Positions 46,776 through 55,674 of a stretch of DNA of 64,000 nt are shown here, in pieces; position 1 is the stretch's first letter; the number at the start of each line of letters is the position of its first letter. The position numbers and the translations under genes are program-made. The notes below the pieces were generated by a model that made no database searches, was not told the DNA's origin, and was given only the letters and a program-made list of their open reading frames with translations. The DNA lies in NCBI RefSeq assembly GCF_018614575.1, contig NZ_JAGGOJ010000007.1, forward strand, positions 248,001-312,000, read 5' to 3'. This stretch comes from Streptomyces sp. ISL-10 (GTDB lineage Bacteria; Actinomycetota; Actinomycetes; Streptomycetales; Streptomycetaceae).

Positions 46776-48235
46776 TTGTCGGTGTCGTCCTCGTCGCTCC
46801 CGGCGGACCCTTCGGGTCCCTCTTCCGGCTTCCGCTTGTCCAGGTTCGGCTTGTCCGTCTTGGGCGCGGTGCCGCCGCCGGCGGCCTCGCCGAGCATCTT
46901 GTCCAGCTCGGAGAAGTCCAGCTGCTCGCGGTGCACAAAGCCGTCCGGGTCGTCCAGATCGGTCGCCGTCGGCAGCATGTCCGGGTGCTCCCACAGGGCG
47001 TCACGGCCGTCGACACCGCGCGCGTCCGTCAGCGACGCCCACAGCCGCGCGGCGTCCCGCAGCCTGCGCGGACGCAGCTGGAGACCGATCAGCGTCGCGA
47101 ACGTCTGCTCCGCCGGACCACCGGTCGCGCGGCGCCTGCGCAAGGTCTCGCGCAGCGCGGCGGCAGACGTCAGCCGTGCCGAGGCCGCCTCGTGGACCAC
47201 GGCGTCGACCCAGCCCTCGACCAGCGCGAGCGCCGTCTCCAGACGGGCCAGGGCCGCCTTCTGCTCCGGGGTGTCCTCCGGCTGGAACATGCCCTGCTGC
47301 AGCGCCTCCTGGAGCTGCTCGGGGTGCGACGGGTCGAACTGGCCGACGACGTCCTCCAGCTTGGTCGTGTCCACCTTGATCCCGCGGGCGTACCCCTCGA
47401 CCGCACCGAACAGGTGCGAGCGCAGCCACGGCACATGGGTGAAGAGCCGCTGGTGGGCGGCCTCGCGCAGCGCGAGGTAGAGCCGCACCTCCTCCTTCGG
47501 CACGCTGAGGTCCTTGCCGAGTGCGTCCACGTTCAACGGCAGGAGTGCGGCCTTGCCGGCCGGGCCCAGCGGCAGACCGATGTCTGTCGAGCCCACCACC
47601 TCGCCGGCCAGGACACCGACGGCCTGACCGATCTGCTGGCCGAACATCGCCCCGCCCATGGAACGCATCATCCCGATCAGCGGGCCCGCCATGGCCTGCA
47701 TCTCCTCGGGGAGCACGTCACCCATGGCGAGACCGACACGCTCGGCGACCGGGTCGACGAGCTGCTGCCACGCCGGGAGGGTCGCCTCGACCCACTCAGC
47801 GCGGCTCCACGCCACGGCCGTGCTCGCGCCCGAGGGCAGCGAGGTCGCGCCGTCCAGCCAAAGGTCGGCCAGTCGTACCGCCTCCTCGACCGCGGTGCGG
47901 TCCACGGGACCGACGCTCGCGTCCTTGGTGCCGTCCGGTGTGCCCTGGGAGACCGTCTGGCGGGCGATCTGCTTGGCCATGTCCCAGTTCACCGGGCCGC
48001 CCTCGTAGCTCAGCATCTGGCCGAGCTGCTGGAACGCGGCACCGAGGTCGCCCGGGTTCAGGGAACCGAACATGGCGGCGAAGGGGTTGTCACCGCCGCC
48101 CTCGCCGAAGCCGAAGGGATTGGACGGGGACCCGCCGGAGCCCTGGCCACCTCCGGCGGGATTCTTCTTCTTGCCCTCGTCGCCGTTCTCCGGCTCCTCC
48201 GGCGGAAGGCCGAATCCGAATGGGGTGTCACTCAC
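46772..48235 (-). CDS. DUF2342 zincin-like metallopeptidase family protein
   Basis: A 487-residue protein. It starts with GTG (MSDTPFGFGLPPEEPENGDE) and a Gly/Pro-rich N-terminus. The main domain contains EVRLYLALREAAHQRLFTHV, the modified zinc-helix characteristic of the zincin-like DUF2342 family, and NVDALGKDLSVPKEEV before it. The usual HExxH is replaced (EAAHQ), so protease activity is uncertain. The C-terminal tail is acidic. Cotranscribed with the Nudix gene. Confidence 0.8.
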   Translation of the reverse strand: MSDTPFGFGLPPEEPENGDEGKKKNPAGGGQGSGGSPSNPFGFGEGGGDNPFAAMFGSLNPGDLGAAFQQLGQMLSYEGGPVNWDMAKQIARQTVSQGTPDGTKDASVGPVDRTAVEEAVRLADLWLDGATSLPSGASTAVAWSRAEWVEATLPAWQQLVDPVAERVGLAMGDVLPEEMQAMAGPLIGMMRSMGGAMFGQQIGQAVGVLAGEVVGSTDIGLPLGPAGKAALLPLNVDALGKDLSVPKEEVRLYLALREAAHQRLFTHVPWLRSHLFGAVEGYARGIKVDTTKLEDVVGQFDPSHPEQLQEALQQGMFQPEDTPEQKAALARLETALALVEGWVDAVVHEAASARLTSAAALRETLRRRRATGGPAEQTFATLIGLQLRPRRLRDAARLWASLTDARGVDGRDALWEHPDMLPTATDLDDPDGFVHREQLDFSELDKMLGEAAGGGTAPKTDKPNLDKRKPEEGPEGSAGSDEDDTDK

Positions 48236-48450
48236 GGGTTTCCTCGGCTCGTAGGGCCGCCGGCTTATCGTCGGCGGCGACTGCCCGACTACACCACCCA
48301 GCCTATGCGGCCGGGGGTCGTGCGGCTCCGACATCCTGGCCGCTTACGGGCTCGATGCCCCGCCGGCACGTGGCCTGCGGCAGGATGGACGTCACCTGGT
48401 GCGTATGCGTCATTCGCTTGCGTATTGAAGACAACCGCTGGAGACGCCTG

Positions 48451-49563
48451 GTGAGTTCCCCAGATCCGCAGGTTCGCGCAGCGCGAAACCACTCAACCCC
48501 GGCCGCCGGTCGCGGTCCCGTCGTGGCCGTCACCGGTGCCGCCACGGGCGTCGGTGACCTGCTCACCAGGCGCCTTGCCGCCTGCGACGAGGTCAAACAG
48601 GTCATCGCGATCGACGAGCGCCGCGGCGAGGTCCCCGAGGCGCACTGGCACATCCTCGACGTCCGCGACCCGGCGATCGCGGAGAAGCTGCGGGGCGCCG
48701 ACGTCGTGGTGCACCTCGCGCTGGACCTCGACCTCGAGACCGACACGGCCGCCCGGACCGCGTACAACGTCCGCGGAACGCAGACCGTGCTGACCGCAGC
48801 CGCGGCGGCCGGTGTCCACCGGGTCGTCCTGTGCACCTCCGCGATGGTCTACGGGGCGCTGCCCGAGAACGACATCCCGCTCTCCGAGGACGCCGAGCTG
48901 CGCGCGACGGCCGAGGCGACCGGCGTCGGGGACCTTCTGGAGATCGAACGTCTCGGGCGGCGCGCCCCCCGCGCCCACCCCGGGCTGAACGTCACGGTGG
49001 TCAGGCCCGCCGTCCTCGTCGGCGGCACCGACACCGCGCTGACCCGCTACTTCGAGTCGCCCCGGCTGCTCGTGGTCGCCGGATCCCGGCCCACCTGGCA
49101 GTTCTGCCATGTCGAGGACCTGGTGAGCGCTCTGGAGTACGCGGCGCTGGAGAAGGTCGAGGGCGAGCTGGCGGTCGGCTGCGACGGCTGGCTGGAACAG
49201 GAGGAGGTCGAGGAGCTCAGCGGCATCCGCCGGATGGAACTGCCCTCGGCCGTGGCGCTGGGTGCGGCCGCGCGTCTGCACCGCATCGGCCTGACGCCGT
49301 CCCCCGCGGGCGACCTCGCGTACACGATGCATCCCTGGGTCGTGAGCGTGAGCCGGCTGCACGACGCGGGCTGGCGCCCGCGGTGGACCAATGAGGAGGT
49401 GCTCGCCGCCCTCCTGGAGGAGGTCGAGGGCCGGCACACGGTCGCGGGCCGCCGCCTCGGCCGCAAGGACGCCACGGCCGCGGGCGCCGCGGGCGCGACG
49501 GTCGCCCTGCTGGGCACGGCGGCCCTGGTGCGCCGCGCCCGTAAGGCACGCCGCCGGATCTAG
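48451..49563 (+). CDS. NAD-dependent epimerase/SDR family protein
   Basis: A 370-residue protein with a Rossmann fold: VAVTGAATGVGDLLTRRLAA (TGxxxGxG), DVRDPAIAEKLRGADVVVHL, and YNVRGTQTVLTAAAAAGVHR. The active-site region CTSAMVYGALPEND has YG but lacks the following YxxxK lysine in standard position, suggesting an atypical member. The C-terminal segment (about residues 340-370) contains an alanine-rich, possibly membrane-associated helix. Divergent from the DUF2342 gene. GTG start with CTGGAGA upstream. Confidence 0.82.
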   Translation: MSSPDPQVRAARNHSTPAAGRGPVVAVTGAATGVGDLLTRRLAACDEVKQVIAIDERRGEVPEAHWHILDVRDPAIAEKLRGADVVVHLALDLDLETDTAARTAYNVRGTQTVLTAAAAAGVHRVVLCTSAMVYGALPENDIPLSEDAELRATAEATGVGDLLEIERLGRRAPRAHPGLNVTVVRPAVLVGGTDTALTRYFESPRLLVVAGSRPTWQFCHVEDLVSALEYAALEKVEGELAVGCDGWLEQEEVEELSGIRRMELPSAVALGAAARLHRIGLTPSPAGDLAYTMHPWVVSVSRLHDAGWRPRWTNEEVLAALLEEVEGRHTVAGRRLGRKDATAAGAAGATVALLGTAALVRRARKARRRI

Positions 49564-49672
49564 GCCGCCCCGGGCTCACCGGTGCTCCTGTAGGAGGCTC
49601 CAAGGCCCGACGGGGCCGAACCGTGCAAAGGGCTATTCCGTGCTGTCAGTGCCGTACGGCACGATGGGCACT

Positions 49673-50134
49673 ATGGCACGCACGTACGACCACCCCGGCG
49701 AGAACGCGGCGCAGGACCCCATCCGGCTGCTCGCGATCCGTGACACACCGCTCTCCGTCGACGAGGTCTTCGCGGCCGTGGGCGACGCCGCCGCGGGCGG
49801 CACCGCGCTGTTCGTCGGCACCGTGCGCAACCACGACGGCGGCGCCGACGTCGATGCGCTGGGTTACTCCTGCCATCCGACGGCGGAGGCGGAGATGCGC
49901 CGCGTCGCCGAGAAGGTGGCCGCCGAGTACCCCGTTCGGGCGCTCGCCGCCGTCCACCGTGTGGGTGACCTGGAGGTCGGAGATCTCGCGGTCGTGGTGG
50001 CGGTTTCCTGCCCGCACCGGGGGGAGGCATTCGAGGCGTGCCGGAAGCTGATCGACGACCTCAAGCACGAGGTGCCCATCTGGAAGCACCAGAAATTCTC
50101 GGACGGCACCGAGGAGTGGGTCGGCGCCTGCTGA
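49673..50134 (+). CDS. moaE: Molybdopterin synthase catalytic subunit
   Basis: A 153-residue MoaE. The signatures TALFVGTVRNHDGGADVDAL, EAEMRRVAEKVAAEYPVRAL, HRVGDLEVGDLAVVVAVSCP and VPIWKHQKFSDGTEEWV are all present, including the catalytic lysine in IWKHQKF. It converts precursor Z to molybdopterin together with MoaD, which is not in the window. Earlier in-frame ATGs exist 12 and more bp upstream; this start fits family length. Confidence 0.9.
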   Translation: MARTYDHPGENAAQDPIRLLAIRDTPLSVDEVFAAVGDAAAGGTALFVGTVRNHDGGADVDALGYSCHPTAEAEMRRVAEKVAAEYPVRALAAVHRVGDLEVGDLAVVVAVSCPHRGEAFEACRKLIDDLKHEVPIWKHQKFSDGTEEWVGAC

Positions 50135-50148
50135 TCGCCGGAGCGCGT

Positions 50149-50167
50149 CACTGACGGGCCGTCAGTG
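50149..50167 (+). terminator. Hairpin after moaE
   Basis: Perfect 8-bp stem CACTGACG / CGTCAGTG with a GGC loop, 14 bp after the stop. Confidence 0.6.
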
Positions 50168-50306
50168 CAAGTCCGTCCGGTGAAACCCGGTCAGCCCTCA
50201 TCCGCCCCGATTTGCGTAACCGCACCCCTGCCATGAGCGTTGAACCCGCAGATGACTAATCTGCTGATCACTCAGTTGCGTTCGCTCATGGGGTAGGGAG
50301 GTCGCG

Positions 50307-50483
50307 ATGGCAGTTCTGGCCTGGTTGCTGATTCCGCTTTTCGCTGCTGTCGGTGCGGCTATATGGGCCGGATGGGCCCAGCGGAACCGTGCGAGCGGGG
50401 ACATCGCCGAGCTCGCCGGCTATGCCCGGTTCCGTGACGCGATGGAGAAGGCCGCCTCCGGTACGGACGCCGTCCGGCAGTGA
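50307..50483 (+). CDS. Small single-pass membrane protein
   Basis: A 58-residue protein (MAVLAWLLIPLFAAVGAAIW ...) with an N-terminal membrane helix and a short, mostly helical cytoplasmic tail (GDIAELAGYARFRDAMEKAA). GGGAGG provides a good SD. It is 86 bp upstream of the PDZ-Lon protease gene and likely conserved in Streptomyces; function unknown. Confidence 0.7.
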   Translation: MAVLAWLLIPLFAAVGAAIWAGWAQRNRASGDIAELAGYARFRDAMEKAASGTDAVRQ

Positions 50484-50568
50484 CGCCGAGCGTACGCAGG
50501 TGCCAACAGCCCATCGGACGGACCGGCCCCGGCCGTACTCGCACAGGCTCGTCCCGTACTGTCGTTCC

Positions 50569-51657
50569 ATGCCACGCCGCACTGCGACGATGCTCGCCTC
50601 CACCCTCGTCTTCATCGCGCTTCTCTGCGCAGGCGTCTTCTTCCCGGTCCCGTACGCTGAGATGTCGCCCGGTCCGACGGTGAACACACTGGGCTCCGCC
50701 GACGGCGAGCCGGTGCTCAAGATCTCCGGCCGCAAGACCTTCCCGACCTCCGGCCACCTCAACATGACGACCGTCAGGGTGACCGGCGCGGACTACGAGA
50801 TGAGCCTCGTCGAGGCGCTCTACGGCTGGCTGGCCCACGACAACGTGGTCGTGCCGCACGACACGCTCTACCCGAACGGCAAGACCGAGGAGCAGTCCAC
50901 ACAGGAGAACGCCGAGGAGTTCAGCCAGTCCCAGGAGAGCGCCAAGGTGGCGGCCCTGCGGGAGCTGAAGATCCCGGTGAAGTCGCGTGTGGTCGTCGCC
51001 ACGGTCGTCAAGGGCTCGCCCTCGGAGGGCAGGCTGCACGCGGGCGATGTCATCCGCGCGGTGGACGGCACCGAGGTCGAGGAGCCCGGGGACGTCGCCG
51101 AGCAGGTCGTGAAGCACCGGCCGGGCGACGAGGTCGTCTTCACCGTCGTCCCCGCCAAGGTGGCCGCAGCGGCCGAGAAGGCGGGCAAGGACCCCAAGGG
51201 CACCCAGAAGGTCACGATCACCACGGTGAAGGCCGAGGACGACGACCGCGCGATCGTCGGGATCCAGGCGGGGACCGATCACACCTTCCCGTTCACCATC
51301 GACATCCACCTCGCCGACGTCGGCGGGCCGAGCGCCGGTCTGATGTTCGCCCTCGGCATCGTCGACAAGCTGACCGCCGAGGACCTCACCGGGGGCGAGT
51401 TCGTCGCCGGGACCGGCACGATCGACGACAACGGCCGGGTCGGCCCCATCGGCGGCATCGAGATGAAGCTCGTCGGCGCTCGCAACGCGGGCGCCGAGTA
51501 CTTCCTGACCCCCGGCGACAACTGCGCATCCGCCGCCTCGGACACCCCGGACGGCCTGACGCTGGTGAAGGTCGAGACCATCGCCGACGCGACGAAGTCC
51601 CTGGCGAAGATCCGCTCGGGCGACACGGCGGGCCTGCCGAGCTGCTCCAAGGGTTGA
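50569..51657 (+). CDS. PDZ-domain membrane-anchored Lon-type (S16) protease
   Basis: A 362-residue protein with an N-terminal membrane anchor (LASTLVFIALLCAGVFFPVP), a PDZ domain (about 125-215, VKGSPSEGRLHAGDVIRAVD) and a C-terminal Lon-type domain with the catalytic Ser in DVGGPSAGLMFALG and Lys in GGIEMKLVGARNAG. It is the YlbL-like family, extracytoplasmic in orientation. In Bacillus the homologue cleaves a cell-division inhibitor; the target here is unknown. Confidence 0.9.
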   Translation: MPRRTATMLASTLVFIALLCAGVFFPVPYAEMSPGPTVNTLGSADGEPVLKISGRKTFPTSGHLNMTTVRVTGADYEMSLVEALYGWLAHDNVVVPHDTLYPNGKTEEQSTQENAEEFSQSQESAKVAALRELKIPVKSRVVVATVVKGSPSEGRLHAGDVIRAVDGTEVEEPGDVAEQVVKHRPGDEVVFTVVPAKVAAAAEKAGKDPKGTQKVTITTVKAEDDDRAIVGIQAGTDHTFPFTIDIHLADVGGPSAGLMFALGIVDKLTAEDLTGGEFVAGTGTIDDNGRVGPIGGIEMKLVGARNAGAEYFLTPGDNCASAASDTPDGLTLVKVETIADATKSLAKIRSGDTAGLPSCSKG

Positions 51658-51742
51658 GGGCGCGCTCCCTGGTGCACCGGCACGGCCGGGGCGGGGACGC
51701 ACGGCGCGAGGCCGCCGTACGTCCCGGCCCTGCGGCCCGGGA

Positions 51743-52321
51743 TCAGTCCTCGAACGTCGCCGACAGGGCCTCGGCGAGCCCCGGCACCAGGCCGCCGCCC
51801 GTGAGCACCTCCTTCGGCGAGTCCTTCTCGCGCAGACGCAGGGCCGACTCCCGCGCCCCGTCGCGGAGCACGGCCACCGTCATCCGGACCTCCTGGCGGT
51901 CCGGGTGGGCGGCGACCCACTTGGTCAGGGCCGCCTCGTCCAGACCGTCCGGTACGGAGGCCTCGGCGGACGGAGGCAGCATCAGACGCTCCACCGTCAG
52001 CGCGCAGCCGACGACCGCGTCGGGCCAGGCGATCGTGCCGAGGAACTCGTCGAGCGGGGTGCCGGCCGGGATCTCGTCCTGCTCGATAGGGGTGAGCGGG
52101 GCGGCCGCGTCGCCCTCGTCGAGACCGAGCTGAGCGGCGAGGCCCGGCTCCTGGGAGCGCAGCCGGGCGGTGTCGACGAGCGCGAACAGCCGGGCCGGCT
52201 GGTCCCAGCCGAGGGTGGCGGCGTACTCGTCGATCTCGAGCACGGCCCGGGTGAGCGGGCTCGCGGCGATCGGGCCCGAGGGGGGCTGATTGTCGGGGGC
52301 GGGGGCAGAAGCGTTGGACAT
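51743..52321 (-). CDS. PPA1309-family hypothetical protein
   Basis: A 192-residue actinobacterial protein (LTRAVLEIDEYAATLGWDQP, FALVDTARL, GTIAWPDAVVGCALTVERLM). The conserved WDQPxRLFALVDTAxL block marks the PPA1309 family. It is not assigned a function. Its ATG follows GGAAGGAGG. Divergent from the UPF0182 gene. Confidence 0.75.
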   Translation of the reverse strand: MSNASAPAPDNQPPSGPIAASPLTRAVLEIDEYAATLGWDQPARLFALVDTARLRSQEPGLAAQLGLDEGDAAAPLTPIEQDEIPAGTPLDEFLGTIAWPDAVVGCALTVERLMLPPSAEASVPDGLDEAALTKWVAAHPDRQEVRMTVAVLRDGARESALRLREKDSPKEVLTGGGLVPGLAEALSATFED

Positions 52322-52445
52322 GGTCAATATCCTGCCTCCTTCCTGCCCCGCGACGGGAACTAGGTAAAGCCTCAGTAAGTTGCACCAGTGGGCTCTACGA
52401 TCGCGGGGCCCGATTCACACGACCGCGAACTTCGAGGGGCGCACG

Positions 52446-55343
52446 TTGGCTTTCCAGATGCCGGACCGCGGCGGAGGCCCGACCGGGCCACGGATGAGAG
52501 TGGGCCGGCCGTCCCGGCGTGTCCGCACCCTGCTCATGACACTCGGCGTCCTGGCCGCTCTGGCCATGGTGTTCGTCATGTTCGCCGGGTTCTGGACCGA
52601 CTGGCTCTGGTACCGCTCCGTGAGGTACTCGTCCGTCTTCACCACCACCCTGTGGACCAAGATCGGACTGTTCGCCGTATTCGGCCTGCTCATGGCAACG
52701 GCCGTCGGCGTGAACATCTGGCTGGCGCACCGGCTGCGGCCGCCGCTCAGCGCGATGTCGCTGGAGCAGCAGAGTCTCGACCGGTACCGGATGGGGATCG
52801 CCCCGTACAAGAAGTGGGTGCTCCTCGCGATCACCGCTCTCGTCGGGCTCATCGCCGGGGCCTCCGCCACCAGCCAGTGGCGGACGTGGCTGATGTGGGT
52901 CAACGGCGTGCCCTTCGGCCAGAAGGACCCGCAGTTCAAGATGGACGTGGCGTTCTACGCGTTCGACCTGCCGTGGTACCGCTTCCTGCTCGGCTTCGGT
53001 TTCGCCGCCGTCGTGCTGTCCCTGATCGCCGCCGCCCTGACCCACTACCTGTACGGCGGGCTGCGGATCACCAGCCCCGGCGCGCGGGCCACGGGCGCCG
53101 CCACCGGCCACCTGTCGGTGCTGCTGGGACTGTTCGTGGCGCTGAAGGCCGTGGCGTACTGGCTGGACCGCTACGGACTCGCGGTCAAGTCCAGCGACTT
53201 CAAGGCCACGAGCAACTGGACCGGCCTGCGTTACGTCGATGCCAACGCCTATCTGCCGGCCAAGACGATCCTCTTCTGCATCGCGGTGATCTGCGCCGTA
53301 CTGTTCTTCGCCACGCTCTGGCGCCGTACCTGGCAGCTGCCGGTGATCGGCTTCGGGCTCATGGTCCTCTCCGCGATCCTGATCGGCGGGCTCTATCCGG
53401 CGATCGTGCAGAAGTTCCAGGTCCAGCCGAACGAGCAGGCCAAGGAAGCCGAGTACATCCGGAAGAACATCGAGGCGACGCGCAAGGCGTACGGCATCGA
53501 CGGCGTGAAGCCGACGGACTACACGGGCCGCGGCCAGATCAAGGAGGGGGAGCAGCAGCGCAGGGACGCCGACTCGGCGGCCAGCTACCGCATAAACGAC
53601 CCCAACATCGTCTCGCCCACGTTCCAGCAGCTGGAGCAGGAGCGGAAGTACTACCAGTTCCCCTCCACGCTGGACATCGACCGGTACAAGGGCCAGGACA
53701 CGATCATCGGTCTGCGTGAGCTCAACCTCCAGGGCGTCGACAAGCGCAACTGGATCAACGATCACTTCACGTACACCCATGGCTACGGCGCCGTCGCCGC
53801 CAAGGGCACGGACACGGCCAGGGGCACCGGCGGCTCGCCGGAGTTCACCGAGTCCGGTCTGCCCTCCAAGGGCAGCCTCGGCGATTACGAGCAGCGCATC
53901 TACTACGGCGAGAAGACCACGCAGTACTCGATCGTGGGCGGGCCCCAGAAGGAGCTCGACTACGAACAGGACGGCGGCGGCCAGATCACCACGAGCTACG
54001 CCGGCAAGGGTGGCATCGACCTCTCCGGTCCGCTCAACCGCGCCGCGTACGCAGTGGCGTTCAGCGAGCCGCAGATCCTGTACTCGGGCGCCATCGGCGA
54101 CGGTTCGAAGATCCTCTACAACCGCACGCCCAAGGAGCGCGTCGAGGCCGTGGCCCCGTGGCTGACCATCGACGGCGACGCCTATCCGGCCGTCGTGGGC
54201 AAGCGGATCCAGTGGGTCATCGACGCCTACACCACGACCAACGGCTACCCCTACGCGTCGCGTACGACGCTGGGGGAGACCACGTCCGACTCGCTGACCG
54301 ACCGGCAGCGCGCGGTGGTCGCCCAGCAGAACCAGGTCAACTACATCCGGAACTCGGTGAAGGCCACGGTCGACGCCTACGACGGCACCGTGACCCTGTA
54401 CGAGTGGGACGAGAACGACCCGGTCCTCAAGACGTGGGAGAAGGCGTTCCCCGGCACGGTCAAGCCGAAGGCCGACATCCCGGACGAGCTCAAGGCCCAT
54501 CTGCGGTACCCGCAGGACATGTTCAAGGTCCAGCGCGAGCTGCTGTCCCTGTACCACGTCACCGAGCCCGCTCCGTTCTACAACGCGAGCGACGCCTGGC
54601 AGGTGCCGAACGACCCCACCAGGTCGGACAGCAACGCGGTCCCGCCGTACTACCTGTCGCTGAAGCTGCCGGGGCAGGAGCGGCAGCAGTTCGCGCTGAC
54701 GACGACGTTCACCCCCAGTGGACGGCCGAATCTGCGGGCGTTCATGGCGGTCGACGCCGATGCCATGAGCCGCGACTACGGCAAGATCAGACTGATGCGG
54801 GTGACGGACGACAAGGTCGACGGTCCCGAGCAGGTGCAGAGCCGGCTCAACCGGCACGACCCCATCGCCACCTTCGTCCGTGACCTCAAGGGCGCCGACT
54901 CGACCATCAAGTACGGCAATCTGCTGACCGTCCCCCTGGACAGCGGCTTCCTGTACGTCGAGCCGATCTACGCCCAGGGCCGCGGCTCGGAGTTCCCGCT
55001 GCTGAGCAAGGTCGCCGTCGTGTACGGCCAGCGGATCGGCTTCGCCGACGACCTCGGCGGCGCGCTGTCCCAGGTGTTCGGCGAGCGAGCACCCGATGAC
55101 ACCACGACGCCGCCGACCGAGCCCGACGAGCCGCCGACGCAGCCCACCGACCCGCCCGCCACGGGCGACGCGGCGCTCCAGGACGCCATCGCGGACGCGC
55201 AGAAGGCGTACACGGACGGCGAGGCGGCCGTGAAGCGCGGAGACTGGACGGCGTACGGCAAGGCGCAGGACGCGCTGCAGGAGGCGCTCCAGCGAGCCGC
55301 GGACGCCGAGGCCCGGCTGAGGGAGCCCGACCAGGGCGGATGA
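52446..55343 (+). CDS. UPF0182 large membrane protein
   Basis: A 965-residue protein of the UPF0182 (COG1615) family. About seven hydrophobic helices occupy the first 320 residues ([60 protein letters not shown] and others). A very large extracytoplasmic domain follows, and an acidic proline/threonine linker plus a charged helical tail ends the protein. TTG at 52446 is favoured because GAGGGG lies 6 nt upstream; ATG at 52458 is the alternative (19 nt). No activity is known. Confidence 0.9.
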   Translation: MAFQMPDRGGGPTGPRMRVGRPSRRVRTLLMTLGVLAALAMVFVMFAGFWTDWLWYRSVRYSSVFTTTLWTKIGLFAVFGLLMATAVGVNIWLAHRLRPPLSAMSLEQQSLDRYRMGIAPYKKWVLLAITALVGLIAGASATSQWRTWLMWVNGVPFGQKDPQFKMDVAFYAFDLPWYRFLLGFGFAAVVLSLIAAALTHYLYGGLRITSPGARATGAATGHLSVLLGLFVALKAVAYWLDRYGLAVKSSDFKATSNWTGLRYVDANAYLPAKTILFCIAVICAVLFFATLWRRTWQLPVIGFGLMVLSAILIGGLYPAIVQKFQVQPNEQAKEAEYIRKNIEATRKAYGIDGVKPTDYTGRGQIKEGEQQRRDADSAASYRINDPNIVSPTFQQLEQERKYYQFPSTLDIDRYKGQDTIIGLRELNLQGVDKRNWINDHFTYTHGYGAVAAKGTDTARGTGGSPEFTESGLPSKGSLGDYEQRIYYGEKTTQYSIVGGPQKELDYEQDGGGQITTSYAGKGGIDLSGPLNRAAYAVAFSEPQILYSGAIGDGSKILYNRTPKERVEAVAPWLTIDGDAYPAVVGKRIQWVIDAYTTTNGYPYASRTTLGETTSDSLTDRQRAVVAQQNQVNYIRNSVKATVDAYDGTVTLYEWDENDPVLKTWEKAFPGTVKPKADIPDELKAHLRYPQDMFKVQRELLSLYHVTEPAPFYNASDAWQVPNDPTRSDSNAVPPYYLSLKLPGQERQQFALTTTFTPSGRPNLRAFMAVDADAMSRDYGKIRLMRVTDDKVDGPEQVQSRLNRHDPIATFVRDLKGADSTIKYGNLLTVPLDSGFLYVEPIYAQGRGSEFPLLSKVAVVYGQRIGFADDLGGALSQVFGERAPDDTTTPPTEPDEPPTQPTDPPATGDAALQDAIADAQKAYTDGEAAVKRGDWTAYGKAQDALQEALQRAADAEARLREPDQGG

Positions 55344-55384
55344 CGGGATCCACCCCGTGTCGTGGTACCTTTACGGAACAACGA

Positions 55385-55458
55385 CGCGGGGTGGAGCAGC
55401 TCGGTAGCTCGCTGGGCTCATAACCCAGAGGTCGCAGGTTCAAATCCTGTCCCCGCTA
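55385..55458 (+). tRNA. Initiator tRNA-Met (CAT)
   Basis: A 74-nt tRNA. The acceptor starts CGCGGGG and ends CCCCGCTA, with a first-pair mismatch (C1-T72); the anticodon stem has three G-C pairs (GGG-CTCATAA-CCC), the initiator signature. T-loop TTCAAAT. CCA is not encoded. An identical copy lies at 57896. Confidence 0.95.
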
Positions 55459-55468
55459 CTTCGAAGAA

Positions 55469-55500
55469 GAGGGCCCGGATCCTTGAGGATCCGGGCCCTC
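55469..55500 (+). terminator. Terminator after the first initiator tRNA
   Basis: Perfect 14-bp stem GAGGGCCCGGATCC with loop TTGA, 11 bp after the tRNA. Confidence 0.87.
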
Positions 55501-55674
55501 TTCGTGCTGAGCCGACACGTTCGAGGGCTTCGTCCGCCCGAAGTGCGTGCCGTTCGCCGAGAGTTGGGGAGCAGCGTGTTTGACTTATCTCTCTGTGGGC
55601 ATGTCGACAAAACGCTGAAGTGACCTCACTGGCTGCGGTATACCAGGTGTACGCGGGTTGCAGGTGGTGCGACG

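Noticed and set aside
52395..54857. 820-codon minus-strand frame opposite UPF0182
   Set aside because: Antisense shadow of the membrane protein gene; composition dominated by V, R, L and G with no membrane or domain pattern.
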